Shown piece by piece: positions 20,374 through 28,951 of a DNA stretch of 64,000 nt. The stretch is from JAGVSR01 sp963750715. Lineage in GTDB: Bacteria > Pseudomonadota > Alphaproteobacteria > Rhizobiales > Hyphomicrobiaceae. Under the pieces are notes generated by a model, which worked only from the letters and a program-made list of their open reading frames with translations, made no database searches and had not been told where the DNA came from. The position numbers were made by a program, and so were the translations under genes. Where the stretch lies: contig CAVVRP010000012.1 of the NCBI GenBank assembly GCA_963750715.1, positions 992,001 through 1,056,000 of the forward strand. Direction: 5' to 3'. Position 1 is the stretch's first letter; every line of letters starts with the position of its first letter.

Positions 20374-21072
20374 ATGGCCCCGACAATCCCCGACCTACCG
20401 ACCGTCGAGACCGCCGTCATCGCGATGACGAACGCCTATCGCAAACAGCACAAGCTGCAGGACGTGCGGCCCAATACCCAGTTGACGCTGGCGGCCCGCG
20501 CCTACGCGGCATTTCTGGCGAAGAACAATCAGTTTTCACACACCGCCGACGGCCGTCAGGCTGGCGACCGCATTGCCGCCGGCGGCTATCAATGGTGCCA
20601 AGTTGCGGAAAACCTCGCCCTTCATATCGACAGCCGAGGCTTCGAGAGCCGCGATCTGGCCTGGAAATCAGTCGAGGGCTGGATCAATTCGCCCGGCCAC
20701 CGCGCCAACCTCGAAGCGCCCAATGTCACCGAAATCGGCGTCGGCGTAGCCCTCGCGCCCGGTGCCGACCCCAAGTTCATCTCGGTGCAGTTGTTCGCGC
20801 GGCCGAAGTCGATGCAATATGAATTCCAGATCTCGAATTCCACCAAAGAAACCGTCAGCTATACCTTCGGCGGCAAGACCCATCAGATCGGCCCCAGCTA
20901 CGCCATCACGCACACGGCGTGCTACCCGAGCGCCCTGACCTTCGACAAGGCCGGCAGCAAGGCCGTATCGGCGCGGTATGAAGCCGCCGACGGCGTCGTG
21001 TACACGCTCAAGCCCGATGCGGGGCAAGGTGTGAAAATCGGCGTGACGCAACGTCAGACATTGAAGAAATAG
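20374..21072 (+). CDS. CAP/SCP-domain protein
   Basis: CAP-superfamily domain (cysteine-rich secretory/antigen 5/PR-1), occurring in bacteria mostly as an extracellular or periplasmic protein of unknown activity. Residues ~12-140 hold the family marks: LAARAYAAFLAKNNQFSHTA (putative active-site His), AENLA, and WINSPGHRANL with the second His. The C-terminal ~80 residues form a separate beta-rich part (YTFGGKTHQIGP). ATG 20374 gives 232 residues; GTG 20329 gives 247. Oddly, neither start gives a signal peptide. Either the export signal has been lost or the protein is cytoplasmic. Confidence 0.87.
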   Translation: MAPTIPDLPTVETAVIAMTNAYRKQHKLQDVRPNTQLTLAARAYAAFLAKNNQFSHTADGRQAGDRIAAGGYQWCQVAENLALHIDSRGFESRDLAWKSVEGWINSPGHRANLEAPNVTEIGVGVALAPGADPKFISVQLFARPKSMQYEFQISNSTKETVSYTFGGKTHQIGPSYAITHTACYPSALTFDKAGSKAVSARYEAADGVVYTLKPDAGQGVKIGVTQRQTLKK

Positions 21073-21097
21073 CTACAGTAATCAGGCTTGATAATCC

Positions 21098-21817
21098 TCA
21101 CCGGTGTATACCTGCAAGGATCCGATTGCGCACTTCAGGCAAGTGTTCACCGCGCGGGCCAAGCACCCGATGTTCGAGAAAATATCCCGTGAGCTTGAAG
21201 CCGGCGACGACGTCCGCGCCAGTTGCTGAACGATCACGCGCGTTGGTCAGGAATTGCGGCAGCACCAGTAGTTTGTCCTTGTAGGGCTCGCCGGCGGAGG
21301 CGGAGACGGCGCGTCCCGACTTGGGCGACACGTAAATCAGTTGGTCGTTGGACCCGGTCGAAGCGCACTCGGTCAGATCAAGCCCAAAACCTAGTTCCGC
21401 CAGCAGCGCCAGTTCCCACCGCACCATGAGAGCCGGCCACACCGTGCTGTCGTCAAGAAAGCTCAAGACGAACAACGTCACTTCGAACAGCGCCGGATGC
21501 GGATCGCGCTCGGGTAGCAGCCGCGACAACGCGCACATTGAGGACAGACCCGCCAGCGCCCCCGGATCGTCCATCGCGCCGGCGGCGTAGCCCTTGCGCA
21601 GTTCCACCGACATATGGCCGAGATGCTCGGACAGGCGGGCCTTCCACGTCGCATCGACATGGTTGCCGGTCTGCAGAACGGGCCGCGCTTTGCGCGAACG
21701 CCCGCCGTGCACCAGTCCCATGTGACGCCCGTGCGAGCGCGTCATCAATTCCACGACGGCTGCCGTCTCGCCATGCGGGCGAACGGTCAGAACTATTGCC
21801 TCGTCGGACCACTGCAT
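21098..21817 (-). CDS. recO: DNA repair protein RecO
   Basis: RecFOR-pathway mediator that helps load RecA onto SSB-coated DNA. 239 residues. The N-terminal OB fold starts WSDEAIVLTVRPHGETAAVV and includes GRHMGLVHGGRSRK. A helical C-terminal domain follows, with LALLAELGFGLDLTECA. The four-Cys zinc site of some RecO proteins is absent, as usual in alphaproteobacteria. Last gene of the rpoZ-to-recO run, 15 bases after a small membrane gene. Identification secure. Confidence 0.95.
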   Translation of the reverse strand: MQWSDEAIVLTVRPHGETAAVVELMTRSHGRHMGLVHGGRSRKARPVLQTGNHVDATWKARLSEHLGHMSVELRKGYAAGAMDDPGALAGLSSMCALSRLLPERDPHPALFEVTLFVLSFLDDSTVWPALMVRWELALLAELGFGLDLTECASTGSNDQLIYVSPKSGRAVSASAGEPYKDKLLVLPQFLTNARDRSATGADVVAGFKLTGYFLEHRVLGPRGEHLPEVRNRILAGIHR

Positions 21818-21832
21818 AAAATTTCAAAACTC

Positions 21833-22198
21833 TCAGATGGACTTCACGCCTGCCGGAGAATTTGCCGGACGCGGACGTGGTGGAACCTGGGACACACGGC
21901 ATGCGCGGGCCACAGCCACGCATTCGAACGCGTCGCCCGTCCTGAGGCACTTCAGAAGCTTGTTGTAGGCCGTTCTCCAGAGGGCGCCTTCGTATCCGGC
22001 AAGTTCGGCTTTCGCTATCCAGTTCTCGATTGCCTTCTTACGCGCGCCCTGCTCGGTCGGGTCTATCGCCACCTCGCTCGAAAGCGGTTCCGAGCACACC
22101 CGCACGGCCGCGCCGGCAGACCAGGCAGCAGCAACAATCGCCCCCAGCATGAACCACGCCAAGCACCAGCGGCGGAAAATCGGTCGCCGCGACGTCAT
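21833..22198 (-). CDS. Small membrane-anchored hypothetical protein between era and recO
   Basis: 121 residues from ATG 22198 (a longer frame to 22270 overlaps the era 3' end and is less likely). Basic N-terminus, then one membrane segment or uncleaved signal (CLAWFMLGAIVAAAWSAGAA). A periplasmic region follows with KKAIENWIAKAELAGYEGALWRTAYNKLLKCL and Cys residues that may pair. Ends in a Pro-rich tail. The start lies 41 bases after the era stop, so it is probably co-transcribed with era and recO. No family recognised. Confidence 0.76.
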   Translation of the reverse strand: MTSRRPIFRRWCLAWFMLGAIVAAAWSAGAAVRVCSEPLSSEVAIDPTEQGARKKAIENWIAKAELAGYEGALWRTAYNKLLKCLRTGDAFECVAVARACRVSQVPPRPRPANSPAGVKSI

Positions 22199-22238
22199 CG
22201 GCGCGCAGGTGACCTCGATCAGCGTACTAAGTTCAGCA

Positions 22239-23180
22239 CTAAGTCTTGGGAAACTGCAGGCCAATTTCACGGTAGCGCTCCGGATCGCTTCCCCAGTTCT
22301 CGCGCACCTTCACGAACAGAAATAGATGCACCGGCTTTTCGATGATCTCAGAAAACTCGGATCGCGATTCCGATGACAGCCGCTTGATCGTCTGGCCGCC
22401 CTTGCCAAGTACGATGGCCTTCTGACTGTCGCGCTCGACGAAGATTGTCTGCTCGATACGCACCGAACCGTTCTTGAAATCCTTCCAGTCCGTCGTCTCG
22501 ACCGTAATCGAGTACGGAAGCTCGTCATGCAGCCAGTGATAGATCTTCTCGCGCGTGATCTCGGCCGCCAGCAGGCGCAGCGGCGCGTCCGAAATGTCGT
22601 CCTCGGGATAGTGCCAGGGCCCCTGCGGAACCAACGCTGCCAGGTGCGCCTTAAGGTCGGCCACGCCGTCGCCTTCCAGCGCCGAGATCAGGAACACGCG
22701 GTCGAACTTGACGCGCTCGTTGATGCGCGCCACCAGTGGTAACAGCTTGTCCTTGTCGGCGACGCGATCGACCTTGTTGAGCACAAGAAACTTCAACACG
22801 CGCGCATCCTCGATCTTCGCGAGGATATCCGCGACCTCTTCGTCCAAGCCCCGCGCGGCATCGACGAGCAGCACCACGGCATCGGCCTCGTGAGCGCCGC
22901 CCCACGCGGCTTCCACCATGGCGCGGTCGAGACGGCGCTTTGGCCGGAAGATGCCGGGTGTGTCGATGAAGACCAATTGGCTGTCGCCTTCTATCGCGAT
23001 GCCGCGGATCGGCACGCGGGTCGTCTGTACCTTGTGGCTGACGATCGCCACCTTGGCCCCCACGAGCGCATTGACCAGCGTCGACTTGCCTGCGTTCGGC
23101 GCGCCGATGATGGCGACGAACCCGCAGCGGCGTCTGGCTTCCCGATCCGTGGGGGCGGGTCGGGACTTGGGGTCAGACAT
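22239..23180 (-). CDS. era: Ribosome-assembly GTPase Era
   Basis: Essential GTPase that binds the 3' end of 16S rRNA during 30S maturation. 313 residues. G motifs in order: G1 GAPNAGKST near residue 27; G3 DTPGIF; G4 NKVD; G5 SALEGDG. The C-terminal KH RNA-binding domain has QKAIVLGKGGQTIKRL. Its ATG lies eight bases inside the rnc 3' end, so rnc and era are translationally coupled, a conserved arrangement. Intact. Confidence 0.99.
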   Translation of the reverse strand: MSDPKSRPAPTDREARRRCGFVAIIGAPNAGKSTLVNALVGAKVAIVSHKVQTTRVPIRGIAIEGDSQLVFIDTPGIFRPKRRLDRAMVEAAWGGAHEADAVVLLVDAARGLDEEVADILAKIEDARVLKFLVLNKVDRVADKDKLLPLVARINERVKFDRVFLISALEGDGVADLKAHLAALVPQGPWHYPEDDISDAPLRLLAAEITREKIYHWLHDELPYSITVETTDWKDFKNGSVRIEQTIFVERDSQKAIVLGKGGQTIKRLSSESRSEFSEIIEKPVHLFLFVKVRENWGSDPERYREIGLQFPKT

Positions 23181-23883
23181 GAGCGCTTCCTTTGAGTATG
23201 CCTTCGCGCTCCAGAAAATTGGTAGCGGCGGCTTGTTCCGCGATGCGTTTCGACGTTCCCTGCCCGCGCGCGGCAGCCAGCCCGCTGATACGAACTTCGG
23301 CCGTAAATTGGGGTGCGTGGTCGGGACCCATGCGCTCGATGACGACGTACTCCGGCAAACTCAAGCCTCGGCCCTGGGCCCATTCCTGCAACGCCGACTT
23401 GGCGTCCGTCGTCACCTTTGGCTGGCTCTGGACGTGCTCCAGATGCCAAAGCCGCAACACCACGGCGCTGGCTTTTTCAAAGCCGCCGTCGAGGTAAATC
23501 GCGCCGAGGATCGCCTCTACGGCATCCGCCAGGATGTTGTCCTTAAGCCGCCCGCCGCCTTCGGCCTCCGAGTCCGACAGAATCAGCAATCCCCCGATGT
23601 CGAGATCGCGCGCGATCCTGGCGCAGGTTTCACCCCTCACGAGGCGATTGTAGCGGCGCGCCAGTTCGCCCTCGTTGGCGTCGGGGTACTCCGCATTCAA
23701 CATGCCGGCGATGGCGAGGCCGAGAACGCGATCGCCGAGAAATTCCAGTCGCTCGTTGTCGGTCGTCTTGGTCTTGCCCCCGCGCACGCTGGCGTGGGTG
23801 AGCGAACGGGCGATCAACTCCTGGCTCTTGAACTTGTAGCCGAGCTTGGCCTCCAGTTCCTTGTATTTTCGAGCCTTGAACAT
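23173..23883 (-). CDS. rnc: Ribonuclease III
   Basis: Double-strand-specific endoribonuclease for rRNA and mRNA processing. 236 residues. The nuclease domain has the signature NERLEFLGDRVLGLAIA, with acidic metal ligands there and in DAVEAILGAIYLDGG. The C-terminal dsRNA-binding domain starts DAKSALQEWAQGRG and ends KRIAEQAAATNFL. ATG 23883 lies 11 bases after the lepB stop, within the lepB-rnc-era-recO operon. Confidence 0.99.
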   Translation of the reverse strand: MFKARKYKELEAKLGYKFKSQELIARSLTHASVRGGKTKTTDNERLEFLGDRVLGLAIAGMLNAEYPDANEGELARRYNRLVRGETCARIARDLDIGGLLILSDSEAEGGGRLKDNILADAVEAILGAIYLDGGFEKASAVVLRLWHLEHVQSQPKVTTDAKSALQEWAQGRGLSLPEYVVIERMGPDHAPQFTAEVRISGLAAARGQGTSKRIAEQAAATNFLEREGILKGSAHV

Positions 23884-23894
23884 GGTCAGAGGTT

Positions 23895-24653
23895 CTAACG
23901 CACAAGGTTGAAGAACCGCTCCCAGCGGATACGGGGGAAGAAGCCGACATCATCGCCGCTCTCGTCGTCGCTGCCGGCTGAGAAAAAAATGATCTCCGCA
24001 CGGCCGACGAAATTCTCAAACGGTACGTAACCGACGTTGTACTGCGCGCGGCTGTCGGACGAGTTGTCACGGTTGTCGCCCATCATGAAGAAGTGCCCGG
24101 CCGGAACCTTGTAGGGGCCCACATTGTCGAACGGTCCGTTCGGCTCGCTGTCGAGCACCGTATACTTGACACCATTCGGCAAGGTTTCCTCGAACGTCGG
24201 AATGCTGCGCGGCGCGCCGCCTTCTTCCCGGGTCAGGAACTCGCCATTGGGAACCTTGGGCACCGCTTTGCCGTTGATGAACAGTTGACCGCCCCTCATC
24301 TCGATCTCGTCGCCAGGCAGCCCTATCACGCGCTTGATGTAATCCGTCGAGTTGTCGCGCGGGAGCTTGAACACAGCGACGTCTCCGCGCTTGGGCTCGG
24401 CTGCGAAGATACGGCCGGAGAAAAAGCCGATGCCAAACGGAAAAGAGTAGCGACTGTAGCCATAGGAGAGCTTCGAGACGAACAGGTAGTCGCCCACCAA
24501 CAGCGTCTGCTTCATCGATCCCGAAGGGATGTTGAAGGGCTGGTACAAGAACACTCGCACCACCATGGCGATGGCTAGAGCCTGTACGACGATCTTGATC
24601 GTCTCCCACCAGCCGTTCTGGCTGGCGTGCTTGGCATTGGTCTCAAGACTCAT
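23895..24653 (-). CDS. lepB: Signal peptidase I
   Basis: Membrane serine protease that removes signal peptides in the periplasm. 252 residues from ATG 24653, chosen because GGAG lies upstream and the frame further out (to 24854) is non-homologous. One N-terminal membrane segment (IVVQALAIAMVVRVFLY) is followed by box B IPSGSMKQTLL with nucleophile Ser46. Box D DYIKRVIGLPGD has general base Lys107; box E is GDNRDNSSDSR. Downstream rnc starts 11 bases after the stop. The 260 bases upstream, where acpS usually sits in this gene order, hold no acpS. Confidence 0.98.
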   Translation of the reverse strand: MSLETNAKHASQNGWWETIKIVVQALAIAMVVRVFLYQPFNIPSGSMKQTLLVGDYLFVSKLSYGYSRYSFPFGIGFFSGRIFAAEPKRGDVAVFKLPRDNSTDYIKRVIGLPGDEIEMRGGQLFINGKAVPKVPNGEFLTREEGGAPRSIPTFEETLPNGVKYTVLDSEPNGPFDNVGPYKVPAGHFFMMGDNRDNSSDSRAQYNVGYVPFENFVGRAEIIFFSAGSDDESGDDVGFFPRIRWERFFNLVR

Positions 24654-24913
24654 CGTGTGCTCCTGGGCCGTGCACCCTCCCAGGCCGAATGGGATGTGGG
24701 GCAAAACCAGCCCGCTATAGACCTTGCATGGACCGCAGGCAAATGCCTGCATTGGGCACTTCGACGCGCCGCCTTCGGGGACGTCACCATCGCTGGTAAT
24801 CGTTCGTCGCGAAAGTCCGACCTGGTGCCCAAGCACCAGGCAGCCCAAAACCAACGATCAGAGTTAGAACCAATCGTCACCAAAGGCCAGTGCCGCAATG
24901 CATCCAAGGCCGC

Positions 24914-25693
24914 TCAGGCCGTGCGCGCATCAACGATTGCGCGACCCTCGTCCATGGCCGCCCGCATGGCGCCTATGGAAGCGCCGAGGCCCGTGAAAAT
25001 GGCTTCGCCAACAAGGAAATGGCCGATATTCAGTTCGACGATTTCTGGCAGTTGCGAAATGAGTTTCGAGGTCGCGAAATCGAGACCATGACCGGCGTGA
25101 CATTCAAGCCCTAATTCGGCGGTACGCCGCGCCGCCGTGCGCAGACGCTCAAACTCGCGGGCAGCGCGATCTCTCTCGCCGCCCGTGACGGCGTCGCACC
25201 AGGCGCCCGTATGAAGCTCCACCACCGGAGCCCCGATCGCCTTGGCGGTATCGACCGCCTCGACCGACGGCTCGATGAACAGGGAAACGCGAATTCCCGC
25301 GCGGCTGAGTTCGGCGACGAAGGGTACCAGATGCGCACGCTGGCCGACGACATCGAGGCCGCCTTCGGTCGTCCGCTCGGTGCGCTTCTCGGGCACGAGG
25401 CAAGCGGCGTGCGGCCGGATCTTGAGTGCTATATCGAGCATCTGGTCGGCCGCGGCCATCTCGAAGTTCAAGGGCTTGCTGATCGCTGCCTTGAGCCGCA
25501 CCATGTCCTCGTCGCGGATATGACGGCGGTCCTCGCGCAGATGCGCCGTGATCCCATCGGCGCCCACGTCGATCGCCAGCAGCGCAGCACGGACAGGGTC
25601 CGGCACGTCGCCGCCGCGCGCATTTCGCACGGTCGCCACGTGATCGATGTTGACCCCAAGCCGCAGCTTTTTCGTCGTCGCCTGTGCCGCCAT
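24914..25693 (-). CDS. pdxJ: Pyridoxine 5'-phosphate synthase
   Basis: Makes pyridoxine 5'-phosphate from 1-deoxyxylulose 5-phosphate and 3-amino-2-oxopropyl phosphate. 259 residues from ATG 25693; the in-frame extension to 25738 is less likely. Family signatures: LGVNIDHVATVRNARGG, HLREDRRHI, CLVPEKR-E-TTEGG (read in parts), LECHAGHGL and ELNIGHFLVGEAIF. Follows rsh after 63 bases. In the usual alphaproteobacterial order acpS follows; here 260 apparently empty bases follow instead. Confidence 0.98.
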   Translation of the reverse strand: MAAQATTKKLRLGVNIDHVATVRNARGGDVPDPVRAALLAIDVGADGITAHLREDRRHIRDEDMVRLKAAISKPLNFEMAAADQMLDIALKIRPHAACLVPEKRTERTTEGGLDVVGQRAHLVPFVAELSRAGIRVSLFIEPSVEAVDTAKAIGAPVVELHTGAWCDAVTGGERDRAAREFERLRTAARRTAELGLECHAGHGLDFATSKLISQLPEIVELNIGHFLVGEAIFTGLGASIGAMRAAMDEGRAIVDARTA

Positions 25694-25756
25694 CGTCGTT
25701 CTCACCTGCACTGCCGCCGCATGCTCGAACGCACGCAATCGACACTTGGCTCATCA

Positions 25757-27994
25757 TTATTCGAAAATGCGCTCGACCTTGCTCACCACGTCGTTCGCCT
25801 TGAGACCCGTGATGATCTGATTGAGGTGACCTAGGTCCGCCACTTCCAGCCCGATGCGCAGTTCGGTAAAATCGGACGCCCGCCGGATCATCTTCAGATT
25901 GTCGATGTTACCCGCCGACTGGCCGATGACTTCGGCGATCTTGGCCAGCGTGCCGGGCCGGTTCGGCGCAGTGACGCTGATGCGAGCGGGGAACAACTCG
26001 CGCTTGGCCTCGTCGATGTCCCACGTCATGTCGATCCAGCGCTGATGTTCGAAGTCCTTCAGGCGAGGCGAATGGATTTGGAAGATGCGGATGCCCTGCC
26101 CCGGCTCCATGACGCCGACGATGCGGTCGCCGGGCACGGCGCCGCCGGGTTCGAAGATAACCGGCACATCGTTCTTCAGGCCGCGCAGCGCCACGCCGCC
26201 GGCTCCGCCGACGTCCAAACCCTCGCCGCCCTGGATCGCGCCGGGTCGGACCTTGAGGCCAGACACATCAGTGAGGTTCTGCCAGCCGGTCGACGCCTGA
26301 CGTTCCGTCTGCGCCAGCCGCTCTGCCGCATCCGCGGCCTCCGGGGCGACAGCGCGCAGCACTTCGGCCGCGGGCAAGTCGCTTCGGGCGACAGAGCCCA
26401 GCAGATCGTCGATCGACTTGTGGCCGAGTAATGCCGGGATCTTCTTCAGCTGGTCTTCATTGAACGCCACGCCGGCTTTCTCGAAGGCGGAGATGAGCAA
26501 GCGCCGGCCGAGTTCGGCGTATTGCCGGCGCACCGCGTCTCGCGCCGCACGGCGGATGGCGCTGCGGGCGCGCCCCGTGACGACGAGATTTTCCCAAGCC
26601 GCCGGCGGAGTTTGATTCCTCGACGTGTGGATTTCGACCTCGTCGCCATTCCGCAACCGCGTATCGATCGGGACATGGCGGCCGTTGACCGAGGCCCCGA
26701 CCGCCGCGTTGCCGATGTCAGTGTGAACCGCGTAAGCGAAATCGAGCGGTGTTGCGCCTCGCGGAAGCGCGATGAGCCGGCCTTTCGGCGTAAAGCAGAA
26801 CACCTGGTCCTGGAACAACTCCAGCTTGGTGTGTTCCAGAAACTCCTCCGGATTGGAGCCCTCCAGCAGCGTCTCGACGAGCCGGCGCAACCACACATAA
26901 GGTCCGCTGTCCTTCTCGTACATCGCGACCTCCGCCGACTTCTCCATTCCGGGTGTGCGGCTGACATCCTTGTAGAGGGCATGCGCGGCAACGCCATACT
27001 CGGCCACCTGATGCATCGCCCGCGTGCGCACCTGCAACTCGACGCGCTGGTGGCGCGGCCCCACCACCGTAGTGTGAATCGACCGATAGTTGTTCTGCTT
27101 GGGCGTCGAGATGTAGTCCTTGAAGCGGCCCGGCACTGTTCGCCAGGTCGTGTGGGCAACGCCCAGCACGCGGTAGCAGTCGTCGATCGAGTCTACGATT
27201 ACGCGAAACGCGTAGATGTCGGACAATTGCTCGAGGCTGATCTGCTTGTTCGCCATTTTCGACCAGATAGCGTAGGGCTTCTTCTCGCGGCCGGAAACCT
27301 CCGCCTTGATGCCGACGGCGGCCAGCCGCGCCGACAGCGCCCGCGCAATCTCGTCGACCAGCCCCTTGTTCTTGGCGCGCAGTTCGCTCAGCTTTTCGGT
27401 AACGATCTTGTAGGCCTCCTGGTGCAGCCAGCGGAAACCCAGATCCTCCAATTCATCGCGAATCGCCTGCATGCCCATGCGACCGGCGAGCGGCGCATAG
27501 ATGTCGAGTGTTTCCTGCGAATTACGCTTGCGGCTCTCGGGCTTCATGTGCTCGAGCGTGCGCATGTTGTGAAGGCGGTCGGCGAGCTTCACGAGAAGCA
27601 CGCGAATATCGCTCGATATGGCGACCAGCAGCTTGCGGAAGTTCTCGGCCTGCTCGGCTTGCTTTGATACGAGGTCGAGGCGCTTGATCTTGGTCAGGCC
27701 GTCAACGAGCGCCCCGATCTCGGACCCGAACATCTGATCGATTTCGGCGCGGGTTGCGTCGGTGTCCTCGATGACGTCATGAAGCAGGGCGGTGGCAACG
27801 GTCGCGTCGTCGAGCTTGAGATCCGTAAGAATGGCCGCGACTTCGAGCGGGTGTGAGAAATAGGGATCGCCGGAGGCGCGCTTCTGGTTGCCGTGGGCCT
27901 TCATTGCGTAGACGTAGGCGCGGTTGAGCAACGCCTCGTCTGCTGTCGGATCATATTTCTGAACCCGCTCCACGAGTTCATATTGGCGCATCAT
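25757..27994 (-). CDS. rsh: Bifunctional (p)ppGpp synthetase/hydrolase, Rel/SpoT type
   Basis: The single long RSH alarmone enzyme of alphaproteobacteria, setting (p)ppGpp under starvation. 745 residues. The N-terminal HD hydrolase domain has YFSHPLEVAAIL, ATALLHDVIEDTD and KLADRLHNMRTL, so hydrolase residues are present. The synthetase domain has AFRVIVDS-DDCY and NYRSIHTTVVGP. The TGS domain is near residues 390-450 (FCFTPKGRLIALPRGAT), and a C-terminal ACT domain (residues ~665-740) starts ISVTAPNRPGTLAKIAEV. Begins 109 bases after rpoZ ends. Confidence 0.98.
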   Translation of the reverse strand: MMRQYELVERVQKYDPTADEALLNRAYVYAMKAHGNQKRASGDPYFSHPLEVAAILTDLKLDDATVATALLHDVIEDTDATRAEIDQMFGSEIGALVDGLTKIKRLDLVSKQAEQAENFRKLLVAISSDIRVLLVKLADRLHNMRTLEHMKPESRKRNSQETLDIYAPLAGRMGMQAIRDELEDLGFRWLHQEAYKIVTEKLSELRAKNKGLVDEIARALSARLAAVGIKAEVSGREKKPYAIWSKMANKQISLEQLSDIYAFRVIVDSIDDCYRVLGVAHTTWRTVPGRFKDYISTPKQNNYRSIHTTVVGPRHQRVELQVRTRAMHQVAEYGVAAHALYKDVSRTPGMEKSAEVAMYEKDSGPYVWLRRLVETLLEGSNPEEFLEHTKLELFQDQVFCFTPKGRLIALPRGATPLDFAYAVHTDIGNAAVGASVNGRHVPIDTRLRNGDEVEIHTSRNQTPPAAWENLVVTGRARSAIRRAARDAVRRQYAELGRRLLISAFEKAGVAFNEDQLKKIPALLGHKSIDDLLGSVARSDLPAAEVLRAVAPEAADAAERLAQTERQASTGWQNLTDVSGLKVRPGAIQGGEGLDVGGAGGVALRGLKNDVPVIFEPGGAVPGDRIVGVMEPGQGIRIFQIHSPRLKDFEHQRWIDMTWDIDEAKRELFPARISVTAPNRPGTLAKIAEVIGQSAGNIDNLKMIRRASDFTELRIGLEVADLGHLNQIITGLKANDVVSKVERIFE

Positions 27995-28102
27995 GTCCCG
28001 TCACGCTCCAGCACGACGCGATTATAGCGACCCAGGGAGAAAATAGCGCTGAAACCGAATGCGGCGGAGCCCTTTCGACGGCCTTTATGCGGCCGCCTGC
28101 CC

Positions 28103-28564
28103 TTAACGGCCGCGGTCGCGATCTCGATCGCGCTCACGCGGGCTGCCGCTGCCGCCGCTACCACCACCGCCGTTAGCCGACGGCTCGGTCGGCGTCATGC
28201 TTTCCAGACCGCGCAGAAGCTGTTCCTCGGTCAGAACGTCGACATAAGAATCGCTCGACTGGTCGTCGCGACCCAGCAGCGGGCTGCGCCGCTCGATAGC
28301 CATGACAGGCGCTGCCCCGGCCTCTGGCTCGTCGACTTCGACGTTCTTCTGGATCGAGTGGATCAGGCTCTCGCGCATATCCTCGGGTGGGAGGGTCCGC
28401 TCGGCGATTTCCCGCAGCGCGATGACCGGGTTCTTGTCGTTGTCGGGGTCGATCGTCACGGCGCTGCCGTTCGCGATAGCGCGCGCTCGGTGAGCCGCAA
28501 GCAAGACGAGCTCGAAGCGGTTGGGAACCTTATCGACGCAATCTTCGACCGTAACGCGTGCCAT
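28103..28564 (-). CDS. rpoZ: RNA polymerase omega subunit with unusual tail
   Basis: Omega assists assembly of the beta' subunit and in proteobacteria takes part in ppGpp binding, fitting its place before rsh. 153 residues from ATG 28564 (MARVTVEDCVDKVPNRFELV). The conserved core also has LAAHRARAI and NDKNPVIALREIAE. The family-typical second part ends with EEQLLRGLE. Beyond that is a low-complexity tail of about 30 residues: a Gly/Ser run and then alternating Arg/Asp (RERDRDRDRGR). That tail is not part of the usual omega fold. Confidence 0.95.
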   Translation of the reverse strand: MARVTVEDCVDKVPNRFELVLLAAHRARAIANGSAVTIDPDNDKNPVIALREIAERTLPPEDMRESLIHSIQKNVEVDEPEAGAAPVMAIERRSPLLGRDDQSSDSYVDVLTEEQLLRGLESMTPTEPSANGGGGSGGSGSPRERDRDRDRGR

Positions 28565-28673
28565 TCGCCAACACCCCTCAGTGTGGATAAAACAATAGGA
28601 AACCCCAGGCAAGCACCAGCGTGCGCCCGGACGCGTTTTTCTTGCATATCACACGGAACGACCTGAATATCAA

Positions 28674-28705
28674 GCCAACCCCATCCCCCAGGGTTGGCAT
28701 TTTCT
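28674..28705 (+). terminator. Hairpin with T-rich tail
   Basis: Perfect 8-bp stem GCCAACCC/GGGTTGGC (28674-28681 with 28691-28698), nine-base loop, then ATTTTCT. On the plus strand this has the form of a weak intrinsic terminator, although no plus-strand gene is seen just upstream. On the minus strand it would lie in or before the rpoZ leader. Confidence 0.4.
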
Positions 28706-28830
28706 AACCACACAAGACCAACACGAGGCAACAGACATTCCTAAGACTAATCTATAGCTGCTATTCACGTTCACACATTGTATTGAATCGCGGCAGATGG
28801 GCATTTAAGAATTGCTGAGGATGATGCTAC

Positions 28831-28872
28831 TTCTTGACCGGATGCCAATAAGAGGCGCGTTATGGTCAAGAA
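28831..28872. repeat. 9-bp inverted repeat upstream of the NYN gene
   Basis: TTCTTGACC at 28831-28839 pairs perfectly with GGTCAAGAA at 28864-28872 across 24 bases. It lies 80-120 bases before ATG 28952. It may be an operator or the stem of a transcribed RNA; TTGACC within it also resembles a -35 box. Confidence 0.4.
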
Positions 28873-28951
28873 TAAACCGCGCGAAAGCGCTAAAAAAGCC
28901 AGGGGATGCAGATTAATTTAGCTGGTCTGACGGTACCCATCCGGAGTTAGC

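Larger units (their letters stand above)
28565..28951. other. AT-rich divergent region between rpoZ and the NYN gene
   Basis: 387 bases, clearly richer in A/T than the genes around it, carrying the promoters for rpoZ (minus) and the NYN gene (plus). It contains three hairpins: 28674-28698, 28831-28872 and a small GAAA-loop hairpin at 28879-28890 (GCGC-GAAA-GCGC) followed by an A-run. No open frame is convincing. I looked for tRNA and tmRNA signatures and saw none, but a small RNA gene here would fit the structures. Confidence 0.5.

Noticed and set aside
28613..28951. tRNA or tmRNA gene
   Set aside because: Hairpins are present but no cloverleaf, TTCGA arm or tag-peptide coding sequence could be identified.
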